A program made the position numbers and the translations under genes. The notes under the pieces were generated by a model, which had not been told where the DNA came from, searched no databases, and was given only the letters and a program-made list of their open reading frames with translations. Of a stretch of DNA of 23,408 nt, positions 14,143 through 21,130 are shown piece by piece. This DNA comes from a virus. The stretch lies in the IMG/VR virus record IMGVR_UViG_3300012936_000176, positions 1-23,408 of that record, one strand, 5' to 3'. The stretch's first letter is position 1; every line of letters begins with the position of its first letter.

Positions 14143-15590
14143 TTATAATCCACTTTCTCTATATGAAAGGGGTACTTGGCTTCTCGATAAAATTTCTTTC
14201 GCTCAGTCAAATGCCTCTTACTAAATTTTGCACTACTCGTGATATCCCATATCTGCACATGATCCTTGTCCTGTGCTTTACGAATACCTCTACCAATACT
14301 CTGAATAACTCTTACAAAACTTTTTCCTGGCTCAACTAGCACCAAGTTGAATATTCTGGGAATGTTGATACCAACAGCCGCCACTCCATAAGTTGCTACA
14401 ATAATCTTATTGTCAGCTTCACTTACTTCGTCATATTCATCTTTTCGTGTTTTGCTTTTCATTGATCCGCTGATAAACACTGCATCTTGCAAACGTTCTA
14501 TCAAGCCCTCGCCTGCACTGATACGATCTACCAGCACCAATGTGTTGCCACTTTTAGCCATTTGCTCGATTAGTCCGCTCATGTAATCCAGTCTATTTTT
14601 ATCTGTGGTCAAGTACGTAAGTTCACTTTGATAGTTTCCATAGCTAACTGTGTCTTGTAGTTGTAGTACGTTTACTTCACAGTTGGCTAGCACACCCATG
14701 TCTTGCAGTTCGTGTGCGCTCAAACTATTAGTTACTTCTCCCAAGCTCACTTCCAAGCTCAAGCGTTCATGATCCGCCTTGGGTACCGTGCCCGTCAACC
14801 CCCAACGAATTGGAATGTTGCTGAATGCTCCAGTAAGCAGTTTTTTTAGGACGTCTGCTTTGGCTTGGTGAACTTCGTCCACCATGACACACACGACACC
14901 CTCAGCGAATTGGTGCAACCCTTCGTCCGCTAGTCCATCACGGAACCTCTTTTCCAGAACGTTCAAACTCTGCCAAGTACATATGGTATGAGTTCTCCCC
15001 AATTCTTTTCGATCTCCGAAGTACACACCTACATCGAGTCCTAAGTTGATATAGTCAGCTTCTGTTTGAGTGACCAAATCTTTGTTAGGCACAATAACAA
15101 TGCTACGCCCATAGTCTTCACACATGTAACTCAGTGCCGCAGTAATCAATGTCTTACCTGCACCAGTTGCAATTTCCTGTAAACACTGTGGCGTTTGCAA
15201 AAACTTGTTTATAACTTCCACTTGATAATCACGTAATACGATTGGCTCACCTTCAGCTGGATGTCGCTTGGGCCAAACTCTATCACTGAACAGTTCTTCG
15301 GTTACCAGGTTCCATTTGAAATCATGTGGCTGTCTGTGATCGTCAATTTCAATACTGTAATTTTCTTCATCTAATATGGGCAGTATGGTGGGCAAGCAAT
15401 TTATAAATGTTGAACCACCCATGGTAAAGTAACCCACACAGCCATCCCATCTACCAAGTTTGTATGCTGGTACATGATATGCATGTGGTAAAAAGAACTT
15501 TAGTTTCTTTTCTAACTTGCGACGAGTAGTCAAGGCAAGTCCTTCAAACTTGCAGTTGACCTCGTCTTTGAGGATAAGTTTTGTATTCAT
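14139..15590 (-). CDS. uvsW: UvsW-type RNA-DNA/recombination helicase
   Basis: A 483-residue SF2 helicase. In T4, UvsW unwinds R-loops and branched DNA and turns off origin initiation. An N-terminal domain precedes the core. Motifs: Q-like LRDYQ (119-123), ATGAGKT (141-147, motif I), DEVH (238-241, motif II), TGT (266-268, motif III) and QSIGRGIRK (430-438, motif VI). Length agrees with T4 UvsW (about 500). It has a consensus sigma-70 promoter whose predicted start is the A of its ATG. Here, unlike the late regulation of T4 uvsW, the promoter is of early type. Confidence 0.93.
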   Translation of the reverse strand: MNTKLILKDEVNCKFEGLALTTRRKLEKKLKFFLPHAYHVPAYKLGRWDGCVGYFTMGGSTFINCLPTILPILDEENYSIEIDDHRQPHDFKWNLVTEELFSDRVWPKRHPAEGEPIVLRDYQVEVINKFLQTPQCLQEIATGAGKTLITAALSYMCEDYGRSIVIVPNKDLVTQTEADYINLGLDVGVYFGDRKELGRTHTICTWQSLNVLEKRFRDGLADEGLHQFAEGVVCVMVDEVHQAKADVLKKLLTGAFSNIPIRWGLTGTVPKADHERLSLEVSLGEVTNSLSAHELQDMGVLANCEVNVLQLQDTVSYGNYQSELTYLTTDKNRLDYMSGLIEQMAKSGNTLVLVDRISAGEGLIERLQDAVFISGSMKSKTRKDEYDEVSEADNKIIVATYGVAAVGINIPRIFNLVLVEPGKSFVRVIQSIGRGIRKAQDKDHVQIWDITSSAKFSKRHLTERKKFYREAKYPFHIEKVDYK

Positions 15591-15596
15591 ATTTTG

Positions 15597-15625
15597 ATTA
15601 TATGCTCGTTTTTATAATCTGTCAA
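15597..15625 (-). promoter_or_regulatory. uvsW: Consensus sigma-70 promoter for uvsW
   Basis: Minus strand: TTGACA (15620-15625), 17-nt spacer, TATAAT (15597-15602), then CAAAAT and the ATG at 15590. Both boxes match the consensus exactly. The -35 box overlaps the stop codon of the upstream coiled-coil gene. Predicted +1 falls on the start codon. Confidence 0.88.
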
Positions 15626-15831
15626 TAGCGAGGTATGCTTGCTTTAGCTTGTAAATCATTACAACGATTTTCCATTCGTTGCAGTTGTATTTGAAGTTCT
15701 GATATTTGTTCTTGTAGTTGTTGGATCGTCTTGTCTTTTTGTCTTAGTTCTTCAAGACCTCTATACCCGTATTCAGTATAACCCTTGTTGCTCTCTTCAA
15801 TGATTGATGCATGTAAAAAACCTTCTGTCAT
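15622..15831 (-). CDS. Small coiled-coil protein
   Basis: A 69-residue protein. Residues about 28-63 form a strong heptad coiled coil (LEELRQKDKTIQQLQEQI and onward). The ATG at 15831 is preceded by AGGAG. It lies downstream of a hairpin that would terminate transcripts from the AAA+ gene. A weak promoter (TAGTAT, with TTGCTA 18 nt upstream) might serve it. Function unknown. Confidence 0.72.
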   Translation of the reverse strand: MTEGFLHASIIEESNKGYTEYGYRGLEELRQKDKTIQQLQEQISELQIQLQRMENRCNDLQAKASIPRY

Positions 15832-15850
15832 GTGATTTCTCCTACTACAA

Positions 15851-15896
15851 TACTACTTATAAAATAAGGGGACTAGCAAGAAGTCTTACTAGCCCC
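15851..15896 (-). terminator. Probable intrinsic terminator after the AAA+ gene
   Basis: On the minus strand a hairpin (15868-15896) pairs GGGG-CTAG with CTAG-CCCC around an inner AAG/CTT stem with a tetraloop. It is followed by a T-rich run (TTATTTTAT). It would end leftward transcripts from the gene at 15979-16995. The loop arm contains AAGAAGTCTT, the same ten bases found in the spacer of the promoter at 17791-17819. Confidence 0.6.
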
Positions 15897-15903
15897 CTCA
15901 GGT

Positions 15904-15973
15904 ACTAACTGGTGTGAGTGAGAGTGACGCAGACAGAGGAGTACACCAGTTAGTTTTTAGGTCTATTGACCTA
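15904..15973. other. Two further perfect hairpins, possible structured RNA
   Basis: A perfect 12-bp inverted repeat (15904-15915 with 15943-15954) closes a 27-nt loop. It is followed by a perfect 6-bp hairpin with a TATT loop (15958-15973). With the terminator hairpin next door, three stems fill nearly all of the gap after the AAA+ gene. On the plus strand the larger hairpin is followed by TTTTT; on the minus strand it would lie in the 3' UTR of the AAA+ gene. Confidence 0.55.
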
Positions 15974-15978
15974 ACTTG

Positions 15979-16995
15979 TTAGCAACGTTTCATACAAGTT
16001 GACTCCACGTAGCTTTTCCATTTAGTTGCATTCATCTTACGTAGATCCGCAATCTTGAGAACCATTCGCAAGCTCATTTCACGCAACCTATTCTTATTGG
16101 TGTAGATGTAATCCATCAATTCATTCTCATCTTCTTTTGAGAACTTGTAGGTACTCAACATACCATCACCAACTATTTGTTTACACCTTAGAAACTTATC
16201 TCGCATTGTATCCAATGTAAGATCCAAATAGTGACACCTGGACATAATCGCATCTAAGTGGTCTTTCAGCTTGCCTCGTGTTTTATCAAACTTGAGGTTA
16301 GTAATAAAGATGATCGAACCTTTGAATTCAAAACTGTCCGGAACACCATTGTTAGCAAGTGCCCTGCTTTCTGAACGCCAGCTCAGTGTTCGCTTGGGAC
16401 TACTGTCCAGTGCCGCCTTGAGCAAGTTCAAACTTGTCTCGTCGTACAGTACACTATCACAGTCGTCTAGTACCAACACACTACCAGAGGCACTGTAATC
16501 ATAAAGTAACTGGAACAAACCAATTGGACTGGCGGCGCCTTTTTCTACACCAAACCTTCGCAGTGCATCATTACTAAGTTTTTTCATAATGCCAGCTTCT
16601 TTGAGAACTTTCTCAACTCCAAACGATTTACCAACACCCGGAGGTCCAGTAACTACCATGCCGCGGACGACCCCATCACATGATGCATATGTCATGTCCT
16701 CAAGGATCTCAAATCGCTCCCGTAACCGTTCGATGACTTGCTCATCTGTTTCAGGTTGGGCGGCTTGGCCTGAAACAACATTCTCTCCCTCAGCCATGTA
16801 GTCAAATTCACTTTTGTCAACTACCTTGATACGAATGGATCGATCCGGGAAGCCAGGCACTGCACTGCCATCAACAGTGATAAAGTTACCTGTTTTACCT
16901 TCTTTGTAATCTTTTACTAAAGGAAACACAACGTCCTTTACGTCTAAGTTTCTGTATGTACCATTTGCGATACGAACTTCAGTTGCTGTCTGCAT
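15979..16995 (-). CDS. AAA+ ATPase
   Basis: A 338-residue protein. An N-terminal region of about 100 residues precedes an AAA+ core with Walker A GPPGVGKS (117-124), Walker B VLVLDDCD (173-180) and a sensor-1-like strand ending in Asn (SIIFITNL). Later RCHYLDL and the C-terminal helices fit an AAA+ lid. It does not look like the T4 clamp loader gp44. It is a stand-alone ATPase, and its remodelling target is unknown. It has its own early promoter and a good AGGAG ribosome site, and is followed by a structured terminator region, so it is transcribed as a single gene. Confidence 0.85.
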   Translation of the reverse strand: MQTATEVRIANGTYRNLDVKDVVFPLVKDYKEGKTGNFITVDGSAVPGFPDRSIRIKVVDKSEFDYMAEGENVVSGQAAQPETDEQVIERLRERFEILEDMTYASCDGVVRGMVVTGPPGVGKSFGVEKVLKEAGIMKKLSNDALRRFGVEKGAASPIGLFQLLYDYSASGSVLVLDDCDSVLYDETSLNLLKAALDSSPKRTLSWRSESRALANNGVPDSFEFKGSIIFITNLKFDKTRGKLKDHLDAIMSRCHYLDLTLDTMRDKFLRCKQIVGDGMLSTYKFSKEDENELMDYIYTNKNRLREMSLRMVLKIADLRKMNATKWKSYVESTCMKRC

Positions 16996-17031
16996 AGTTT
17001 CTCACTCCTATTTGTTACAACCTATATTATA

Positions 17032-17059
17032 ATAATAGCATCTTTGTTTATGCTGTCAA
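17032..17059 (-). promoter_or_regulatory. Sigma-70-type early promoter for the AAA+ gene
   Basis: Minus strand: AAAAAGG then TTGACA (17054-17059), 16-nt spacer, TATTAT (17032-17037). The spacer begins GCAT and ends ATGC. The leader of about 30 nt carries AGGAG before the ATG at 16995. Confidence 0.75.
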
Positions 17060-17064
17060 CCTTT

Positions 17065-17760
17065 TTATTGCTCAATTTTCACATAATTGAACACAGTTTC
17101 TTTACAATTACTGAATTTACTCACGTCATGCGTCTTGACTTTACCAGTAAGAATCACGTCCTTGCCTTCCAAAATACCTTGGATATCAGGCTCACGATTG
17201 AAAAAGAATTTTACAATGTTGCCGTGTTTGTCCAAGCAGGTCACCAAATGAATTGCATACTTGGCAATAAACTTGACATCTTGTACATGAACAGGAAAGC
17301 GCATGCGTTCGCCAATCTTGCCAACAAACTCACTTGACTTGCGGTGCTGGTCAAAAAACTCATCCAGTCCTTGTCGCTTTTCCAACACACGAAAACTGTT
17401 GGGCAAACTTGCAAGTACTGCAACACCAAATCCATCTACAACATCACTGCTGATACTGTTGAGTACATTTTGTTCAAAGTCATTGATGTTGCCCATCATC
17501 TTTTTGGCAACCAATTCATGACGGAACTCATCTACAATCTTATCAGCTTGCACAGTACAGTCTTTGGTGATTGTAAATTCTTCTGCACCTTCTACGCCTT
17601 GCATGAAGTTTAGGATACAGGTTTTGTTGTCATGTACACGTTTGTCTGCTTCGTGATCATAAAAACCAAAACCGCTTTTGATAAAGCCTTGTGCTTTATC
17701 CACTGCAATAGCCAGTTCAAGTACTTGACGAGTATTGTATTGTGCTTTGTTGCGAGACAT
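17065..17760 (-). CDS. Hypothetical early protein with OB-like C-terminus
   Basis: A 231-residue protein. The C-terminal 50 residues (GILEGKDVILTGKVKTHD, then ETVFNYVKI) follow a G-x-V-K-x-H...ETV-x-N-x-V pattern that I associate with small OB-fold-like segments at the ends of phage proteins that handle nucleic acid. The rest is helical and charged with no catalytic motif. It starts at 17760 with AGGAG and has its own strong early promoter, so it is probably made early and in quantity. Assignment as a DNA-binding protein is tentative. Confidence 0.78.
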   Translation of the reverse strand: MSRNKAQYNTRQVLELAIAVDKAQGFIKSGFGFYDHEADKRVHDNKTCILNFMQGVEGAEEFTITKDCTVQADKIVDEFRHELVAKKMMGNINDFEQNVLNSISSDVVDGFGVAVLASLPNSFRVLEKRQGLDEFFDQHRKSSEFVGKIGERMRFPVHVQDVKFIAKYAIHLVTCLDKHGNIVKFFFNREPDIQGILEGKDVILTGKVKTHDVSKFSNCKETVFNYVKIEQ

Positions 17761-17790
17761 ATGAGCTCCTGTTTTTTAGCTTATAAAAAG

Positions 17791-17819
17791 ATAATAACAC
17801 CAAGAAGTCTTATTGTCAA
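17791..17819 (-). promoter_or_regulatory. Sigma-70-type early promoter with palindromic spacer
   Basis: Minus strand: AAAAAAAGG then TTGACA (17814-17819), 17-nt spacer containing AAGACTTCTT, TATTAT (17791-17796). The spacer is nearly identical to that at 22974-22990. The upstream A-tract could act as an UP element. Confidence 0.8.
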
Positions 17820-17826
17820 CCTTTTT

Positions 17827-18012
17827 TTATATAATAAAGACTAAACCTAAGAAAAAAAGTGACATTGAAAAGATGAAATACCAAATGAATACCAGTGTGT
17901 TGAATAACCACACAAACGGTGTGTACCATTTGAATCGGGGTTTGGAAACACTGAGGTTCTCCATGAGGATTTCCTCAGCTTCCCAAGTTGTTAGTTCACT
18001 AGCTTGTTGCAT
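17827..18012 (-). CDS. Small membrane protein
   Basis: A 61-residue protein with a charged N-terminal 25 residues. One or two hydrophobic segments cover about 31-60 (TPFVWLFNTLVFIWYFIFSM and on), running to the C-terminus. It overlaps the upstream small gene by 22 nt. Its stop lies just upstream of the -35 region of the next promoter. Function unknown. Confidence 0.7.
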   Translation of the reverse strand: MQQASELTTWEAEEILMENLSVSKPRFKWYTPFVWLFNTLVFIWYFIFSMSLFFLGLVFII

Positions 18013-18188
18013 ACTAATTCTTTTCCAGTTGGAGTTGTGATAGTTATAGCTGGCAACGTTGGGTCTACTTCCCTACATTTGATTTGTTGCCAAGTAAAAC
18101 CATCCGCACGTTGGGCTTCAACAGTTTCCAAGAACTCCTTGTTATCGTATGCGAACAAAGCGGCAGTGATTGCTAGTACTAGTGCCAT
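17991..18188 (-). CDS. Small protein with hydrophobic N-terminus
   Basis: A 65-residue protein. The first 14 residues (MALVLAITAALFAY) resemble a short signal or anchor segment. The remainder is hydrophilic with two Cys. AGGAG precedes the ATG, 16 nt after the 3' end of tRNA-Trp. No family recognised. Confidence 0.7.
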   Translation of the reverse strand: MALVLAITAALFAYDNKEFLETVEAQRADGFTWQQIKCREVDPTLPAITITTPTGKELVCNKLVN

Positions 18189-18204
18189 TTGCTCTCTCCT
18201 TGTT

Positions 18205-18279
18205 TGGCACCGGTGGGAGGAATCGAACCCCCGCTTTCAGTTTTGGAGACTGCTGTGCTACCATTATCACTACACCGAT
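18205..18279 (-). tRNA. tRNA-Trp (CCA)
   Basis: Cloverleaf seen on the minus strand: acceptor ATCGGTG with CACCGGT, T-arm with TTCGATT loop, anticodon loop CTCCAAA (anticodon CCA), discriminator G and an encoded CCA end. The top base pair of the anticodon stem is mismatched. Confidence 0.9.
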
Positions 18280-18284
18280 ACATG

Positions 18285-18374
18285 TGGCGGACGGACAGGG
18301 ATTCGAACCCTGGGAGGAGTTGCCCCCTCAACACCTTAGCAGGGTGCCGCTTTCGTCCACTCAGCCACCCGTCC
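18285..18374 (-). tRNA. tRNA-Ser (GCT)
   Basis: Long-variable-arm tRNA: acceptor GGACGGG with TCCGTCC, anticodon loop CTGCTAA (anticodon GCT, AGY codons), variable stem GAGGGGGCAACTCCTC, T loop TTCGAAT, encoded CCA. It lies 5 nt upstream of tRNA-Trp. Confidence 0.92.
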
Positions 18375-18386
18375 TAATTAATAATT

Positions 18387-18414
18387 ATAATAAACTATAC
18401 AGAAAATAAGTCAA
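18387..18414 (-). promoter_or_regulatory. Sigma-70-type promoter for the Ser-Trp tRNA pair
   Basis: Minus strand: TTGACT (18409-18414), 16-nt spacer, TATTAT (18387-18392), 12 nt ahead of the tRNA-Ser 5' end. It overlaps the 3' end of the upstream gene. Confidence 0.65.
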
Positions 18415-18631
18415 CCTGTTTTGTGTATTTTCTCACAGTTTCTTTGGTCATTACTCCGTTGAGCCAATTTTGTGCGGCATCAACTACGTAACTGCGACTT
18501 TTGTTGGGATATTCTATTCTACCAACAACTTTTTCGTCTTCAAAAAAACTGCACATTAGATATTCATCATCTACAAAACTAATCACAGCCAGTTTGTTAT
18601 CCCGTTCAAAACGATTGTAATAATCAGTCAT
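18395..18631 (-). CDS. Small conserved phage protein
   Basis: A 78-residue protein, with strands first (LAVISFVDDEYLMCSFFED) and then a helical C-terminus (SYVVDAAQNWLNGVMTKETV). The layout is familiar from unknown small proteins of T4-like marine phages. It overlaps the upstream paralogue gene by 8 nt, and its 3' end holds the tRNA promoter. Confidence 0.75.
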   Translation of the reverse strand: MTDYYNRFERDNKLAVISFVDDEYLMCSFFEDEKVVGRIEYPNKSRSYVVDAAQNWLNGVMTKETVRKYTKQVDLFSV

Positions 18632-19376
18632 CTATCCACTCCATGCTTACAATGTAATTGTATTGCTCTATTGTTTTATTCAACTCTGGTTTTGTTGCAT
18701 CAAGTTCACCTATCTTGATATGCTTGTCAAACCAACAGTTTTGTGATTGAATGTCGAACCCTCGACTTTCAAGTTCAGTTTGGTTAGCTTGTAACCATCT
18801 TGTTTCATCTTCATTGCGAACGTTTCTTGATTGTGTGTTCAATACCATGTCAATATTTAGAAAAGGACTCACATACAATTTGTCTCTTGGTACAATTTTA
18901 TCAATACTTGTGGCATCAGGATTGCGATATGCTTGGAAAATATGTGTGCTTTCGTCATTCAATCTTAGATTTTGATCAACGTCTTTGGTTTCCAAATACA
19001 ACTGTCCAAAGTCTCTGCCCCAAGTGTTGTCAAAGTCTGCTTCCACATATTCTTGTAGTTCAATATCAGGATCCAACAATCCAATTGTATCATTTTTGAT
19101 TAGATAATTGTGTAAATTAGGAATCAATTTGAATGGATGTTTGTTGCATCTAATAAAATTCAAGTATGGTCCTTGTTGTAAATTCTTAATTGTTTGCAAA
19201 TATGCACTCACACAAGGTTTGTCCAACATGGTCCATGTTATAGTGGCTTTGGGTTCACTGTTGGCATACAAATTATATTCCCAACTGCGGTGCCCATCTT
19301 CTTTATTGATGTGCAGTTCCATGCCAGTCTGTTGCTGATCATCTATTTCGTCGCTAAATCCAATTTGTAGTTTCAT
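18624..19376 (-). CDS. Hypothetical protein, paralogue of the upstream gene
   Basis: A 250-residue protein starting at ATG 19376, which overlaps the upstream stop (ATGA) and gives the same N-terminus, MKL-x-(I/F)G, as its neighbour. Both proteins share the order: MKL start, W-(E/N)-Y-N-L near residue 35, a PNL/PNF region, a KLY(V/M)(S/P) strand in the middle, and a C-terminal segment (GFDIQ..., K-I-x-I-G-E...). No known family is recognised. Confidence 0.78.
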   Translation of the reverse strand: MKLQIGFSDEIDDQQQTGMELHINKEDGHRSWEYNLYANSEPKATITWTMLDKPCVSAYLQTIKNLQQGPYLNFIRCNKHPFKLIPNLHNYLIKNDTIGLLDPDIELQEYVEADFDNTWGRDFGQLYLETKDVDQNLRLNDESTHIFQAYRNPDATSIDKIVPRDKLYVSPFLNIDMVLNTQSRNVRNEDETRWLQANQTELESRGFDIQSQNCWFDKHIKIGELDATKPELNKTIEQYNYIVSMEWIDD

Positions 19377-20155
19377 TCTATGCTCCAAGTTGCCCTTGTA
19401 ATGTATCTATTATTGCCAAGTTTGTTTACCACTTGTTTGTAATTTTTACATTCGCCTATTAGGATCTTTCTTTGAACTTCATAGTACAATCTTTCTGATG
19501 TAAATCCTAGGTCCAAAAACTGTTGTTCGTATCTAGTTGTGGGTAGATCTTCTAACTGTGTTTGCTTGTTGTACTTATCAGGCGAAATAGGAAACCTCAA
19601 ATCCAAATAAAATTCACCACGAACTAAATCAGGATAATAGTGAGGCACATTCTGTTCGTCCCACTTGCTCAAATACCATTGATTCAGTGCTACACCGTCT
19701 GGTTCCAGTCTATAGTCTCGAGTGTATATAGGAAACAATGGCATGTACAGTTTGCCAGGTTCTGTGGTGTAGCGCACATTGTCTAAATCCTGTTCAGTTG
19801 TGTCAGGCAACTCAATTGTTGGCACATAGTCATCCTGCTGAATGGTGTGCAAGATGGGAATGTAATCAAGTCTCAACAGTGTATCATTGAAATTTGGTAA
19901 CCATACATTGGGTTGGTGTGACAGTCCACACATTTTTAGATGAGGTTTTTGTATAAGTTTATGAATTATTGGAAGTATATTTTTTATACAAGGCAAATCA
20001 TACAGTTCGTATTCAATGCTGATTTTTTCTCTGTCAAACTCTTGACGCTTGAGATTGTAGTTCCAATATTCTTTTTCCGTGACATCTTCAATTAGCTTGA
20101 GATCACCATGTAAATCTTCTTGTAATTGATCTGTTAGTCCGAAAGTTAATTTCAT
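19373..20155 (-). CDS. Hypothetical protein, first of a tandem paralogue pair
   Basis: A 260-residue protein. The start is set at the ATG at 20155. An in-frame ATG at 20191 lies inside tRNA-Leu and is not credible. Only six bases (CTAATC) separate the tRNA CCA from this ATG, so processing of the tRNA would leave an almost leaderless mRNA. The sequence is related to the following gene (see its shared blocks, such as KLYMPLF / KLYVSPF and LIGE / KIGE). Function unknown. Confidence 0.78.
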   Translation of the reverse strand: MKLTFGLTDQLQEDLHGDLKLIEDVTEKEYWNYNLKRQEFDREKISIEYELYDLPCIKNILPIIHKLIQKPHLKMCGLSHQPNVWLPNFNDTLLRLDYIPILHTIQQDDYVPTIELPDTTEQDLDNVRYTTEPGKLYMPLFPIYTRDYRLEPDGVALNQWYLSKWDEQNVPHYYPDLVRGEFYLDLRFPISPDKYNKQTQLEDLPTTRYEQQFLDLGFTSERLYYEVQRKILIGECKNYKQVVNKLGNNRYITRATWSIE

Positions 20156-20161
20156 GATTAG

Positions 20162-20246
20162 TGGTGCCCATGGAGGGATTTGAACCCCCACTCTATAAAG
20201 AACAGGTACCTAAAACCTGCGTGTCTACCAATTTCACCACATGGGC
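20162..20246 (-). tRNA. tRNA-Leu (TAG)
   Basis: Acceptor GCCCATG with CATGGGC, anticodon stem CAGGT/ACCTG with loop TTTAGGT (anticodon TAG, CUA codons), long variable arm, T loop TTCAAAT, discriminator A and encoded CCA. Confidence 0.92.
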
Positions 20247-20253
20247 TATTTGA

Positions 20254-20478
20254 TTATGGCTTTTCAGCCGAATAAGTAAAAAATTTATCTAGCATTTCCA
20301 GGCGATCGTAAGCCGCCGCCATTTTGTCTAGCTCTGCAATAACTGCTTCAGTTACGTCACTGTGTTCCCCAATACCGGCTGGCATAGTCTTGTAGACTTC
20401 GATGTTGGCTTTGTGTACAGCCATTTCACCTTCTGCTTGCTTTCTTGCGGCTTCAATAATTGCGTCTCCTGCTTTCAT
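20254..20478 (-). CDS. Small helical protein
   Basis: A 74-residue protein rich in Ala, Glu and Lys, nearly all helical by composition (AGDAIIEAARKQAEGEMAVH). AGGAG precedes the ATG. It ends 7 nt before tRNA-Leu, downstream of the membrane protein gene in the same leftward unit. Function unknown. Confidence 0.7.
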   Translation of the reverse strand: MKAGDAIIEAARKQAEGEMAVHKANIEVYKTMPAGIGEHSDVTEAVIAELDKMAAAYDRLEMLDKFFTYSAEKP

Positions 20479-20499
20479 ACTATTCTCCTTTATTTTTAC

Positions 20500-20997
20500 T
20501 TATTCGTGTTCGCCACCTGGATCATTGGCATCCAGTTGTACTTTTTTTCCGTTGATCCACATGTTTTGTCTTGTGCGACTCAATGTGTGATAACCGTTTT
20601 TTAGATCGAACATTTCTGGTTTACGTTTGGCTGTTTCAAACGTACCCACTGTTACCGCAATGGCTCCCAGCAATGCCACGTGAATGATAGCACTGATACC
20701 AAATACGGTCCAGCTACCAACAATAAATGCAAATGTAATGCACCACATCCATGCAAGTACTTGCATGAGTAGGTGTCTAACTTGTAGGTCCGGAATGTTA
20801 CTCAGTGGATTCTTATCATAATCCATTACTGCATTCCAATTGTCATATACCCATTCTCTCATATCTTTTACCTTCTCGAATGTTACGTGTTTAGGATAGT
20901 GAGCATCTGCACTGTCTCTGAAATCAATAGCATCATATATGTCGTGAAACTTTTGCGACACTTTATAATCTTTGAAAAAGGCAGTTACTCTATACAT
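20500..20997 (-). CDS. Two-TM membrane protein
   Basis: A 165-residue protein. I choose the ATG at 20997 with GGGGAG upstream; an ATG at 21027 would start inside tRNA-Thr. The N-terminal 70 residues are soluble and charged. Hydrophobic segments lie at about 76-97 and 100-119 and form a hairpin, and a hydrophilic tail follows. No family recognised. It is the first protein gene after tRNA-Thr and shares its promoter. Confidence 0.75.
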   Translation of the reverse strand: MYRVTAFFKDYKVSQKFHDIYDAIDFRDSADAHYPKHVTFEKVKDMREWVYDNWNAVMDYDKNPLSNIPDLQVRHLLMQVLAWMWCITFAFIVGSWTVFGISAIIHVALLGAIAVTVGTFETAKRKPEMFDLKNGYHTLSRTRQNMWINGKKVQLDANDPGGEHE

Positions 20998-21013
20998 AGT
21001 TGCTCCCCAATAG

Positions 21014-21089
<76 letters not shown>

Positions 21090-21095
21090 TTTACT

Positions 21096-21125
21096 ATAAT
21101 ATAATATTCCTGTTTGTTTTGTCAA
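21096..21125 (-). promoter_or_regulatory. Sigma-70-type promoter for tRNA-Thr and following genes
   Basis: Minus strand: TTGACA (21120-21125), then TATTAT at 18 nt or TATATT at 16 nt. It ends about 7 nt before the tRNA-Thr 5' end and overlaps the region just past the TIM-barrel-type gene. Confidence 0.65.
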
Positions 21126-21130
21126 GATAT

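Noticed and set aside
18004-18409. Rightward reading frames of 60-110 codons across the Trp-Ser tRNAs
   Set aside because: They are antisense to two tRNAs and a real leftward gene, and have no ribosome site.
20156-20191. N-terminal extension of the upstream paralogue into tRNA-Leu
   Set aside because: The added residues come from the tRNA T-arm, and the related downstream protein starts at the matching MKL, so the ATG at 20155 is preferred.
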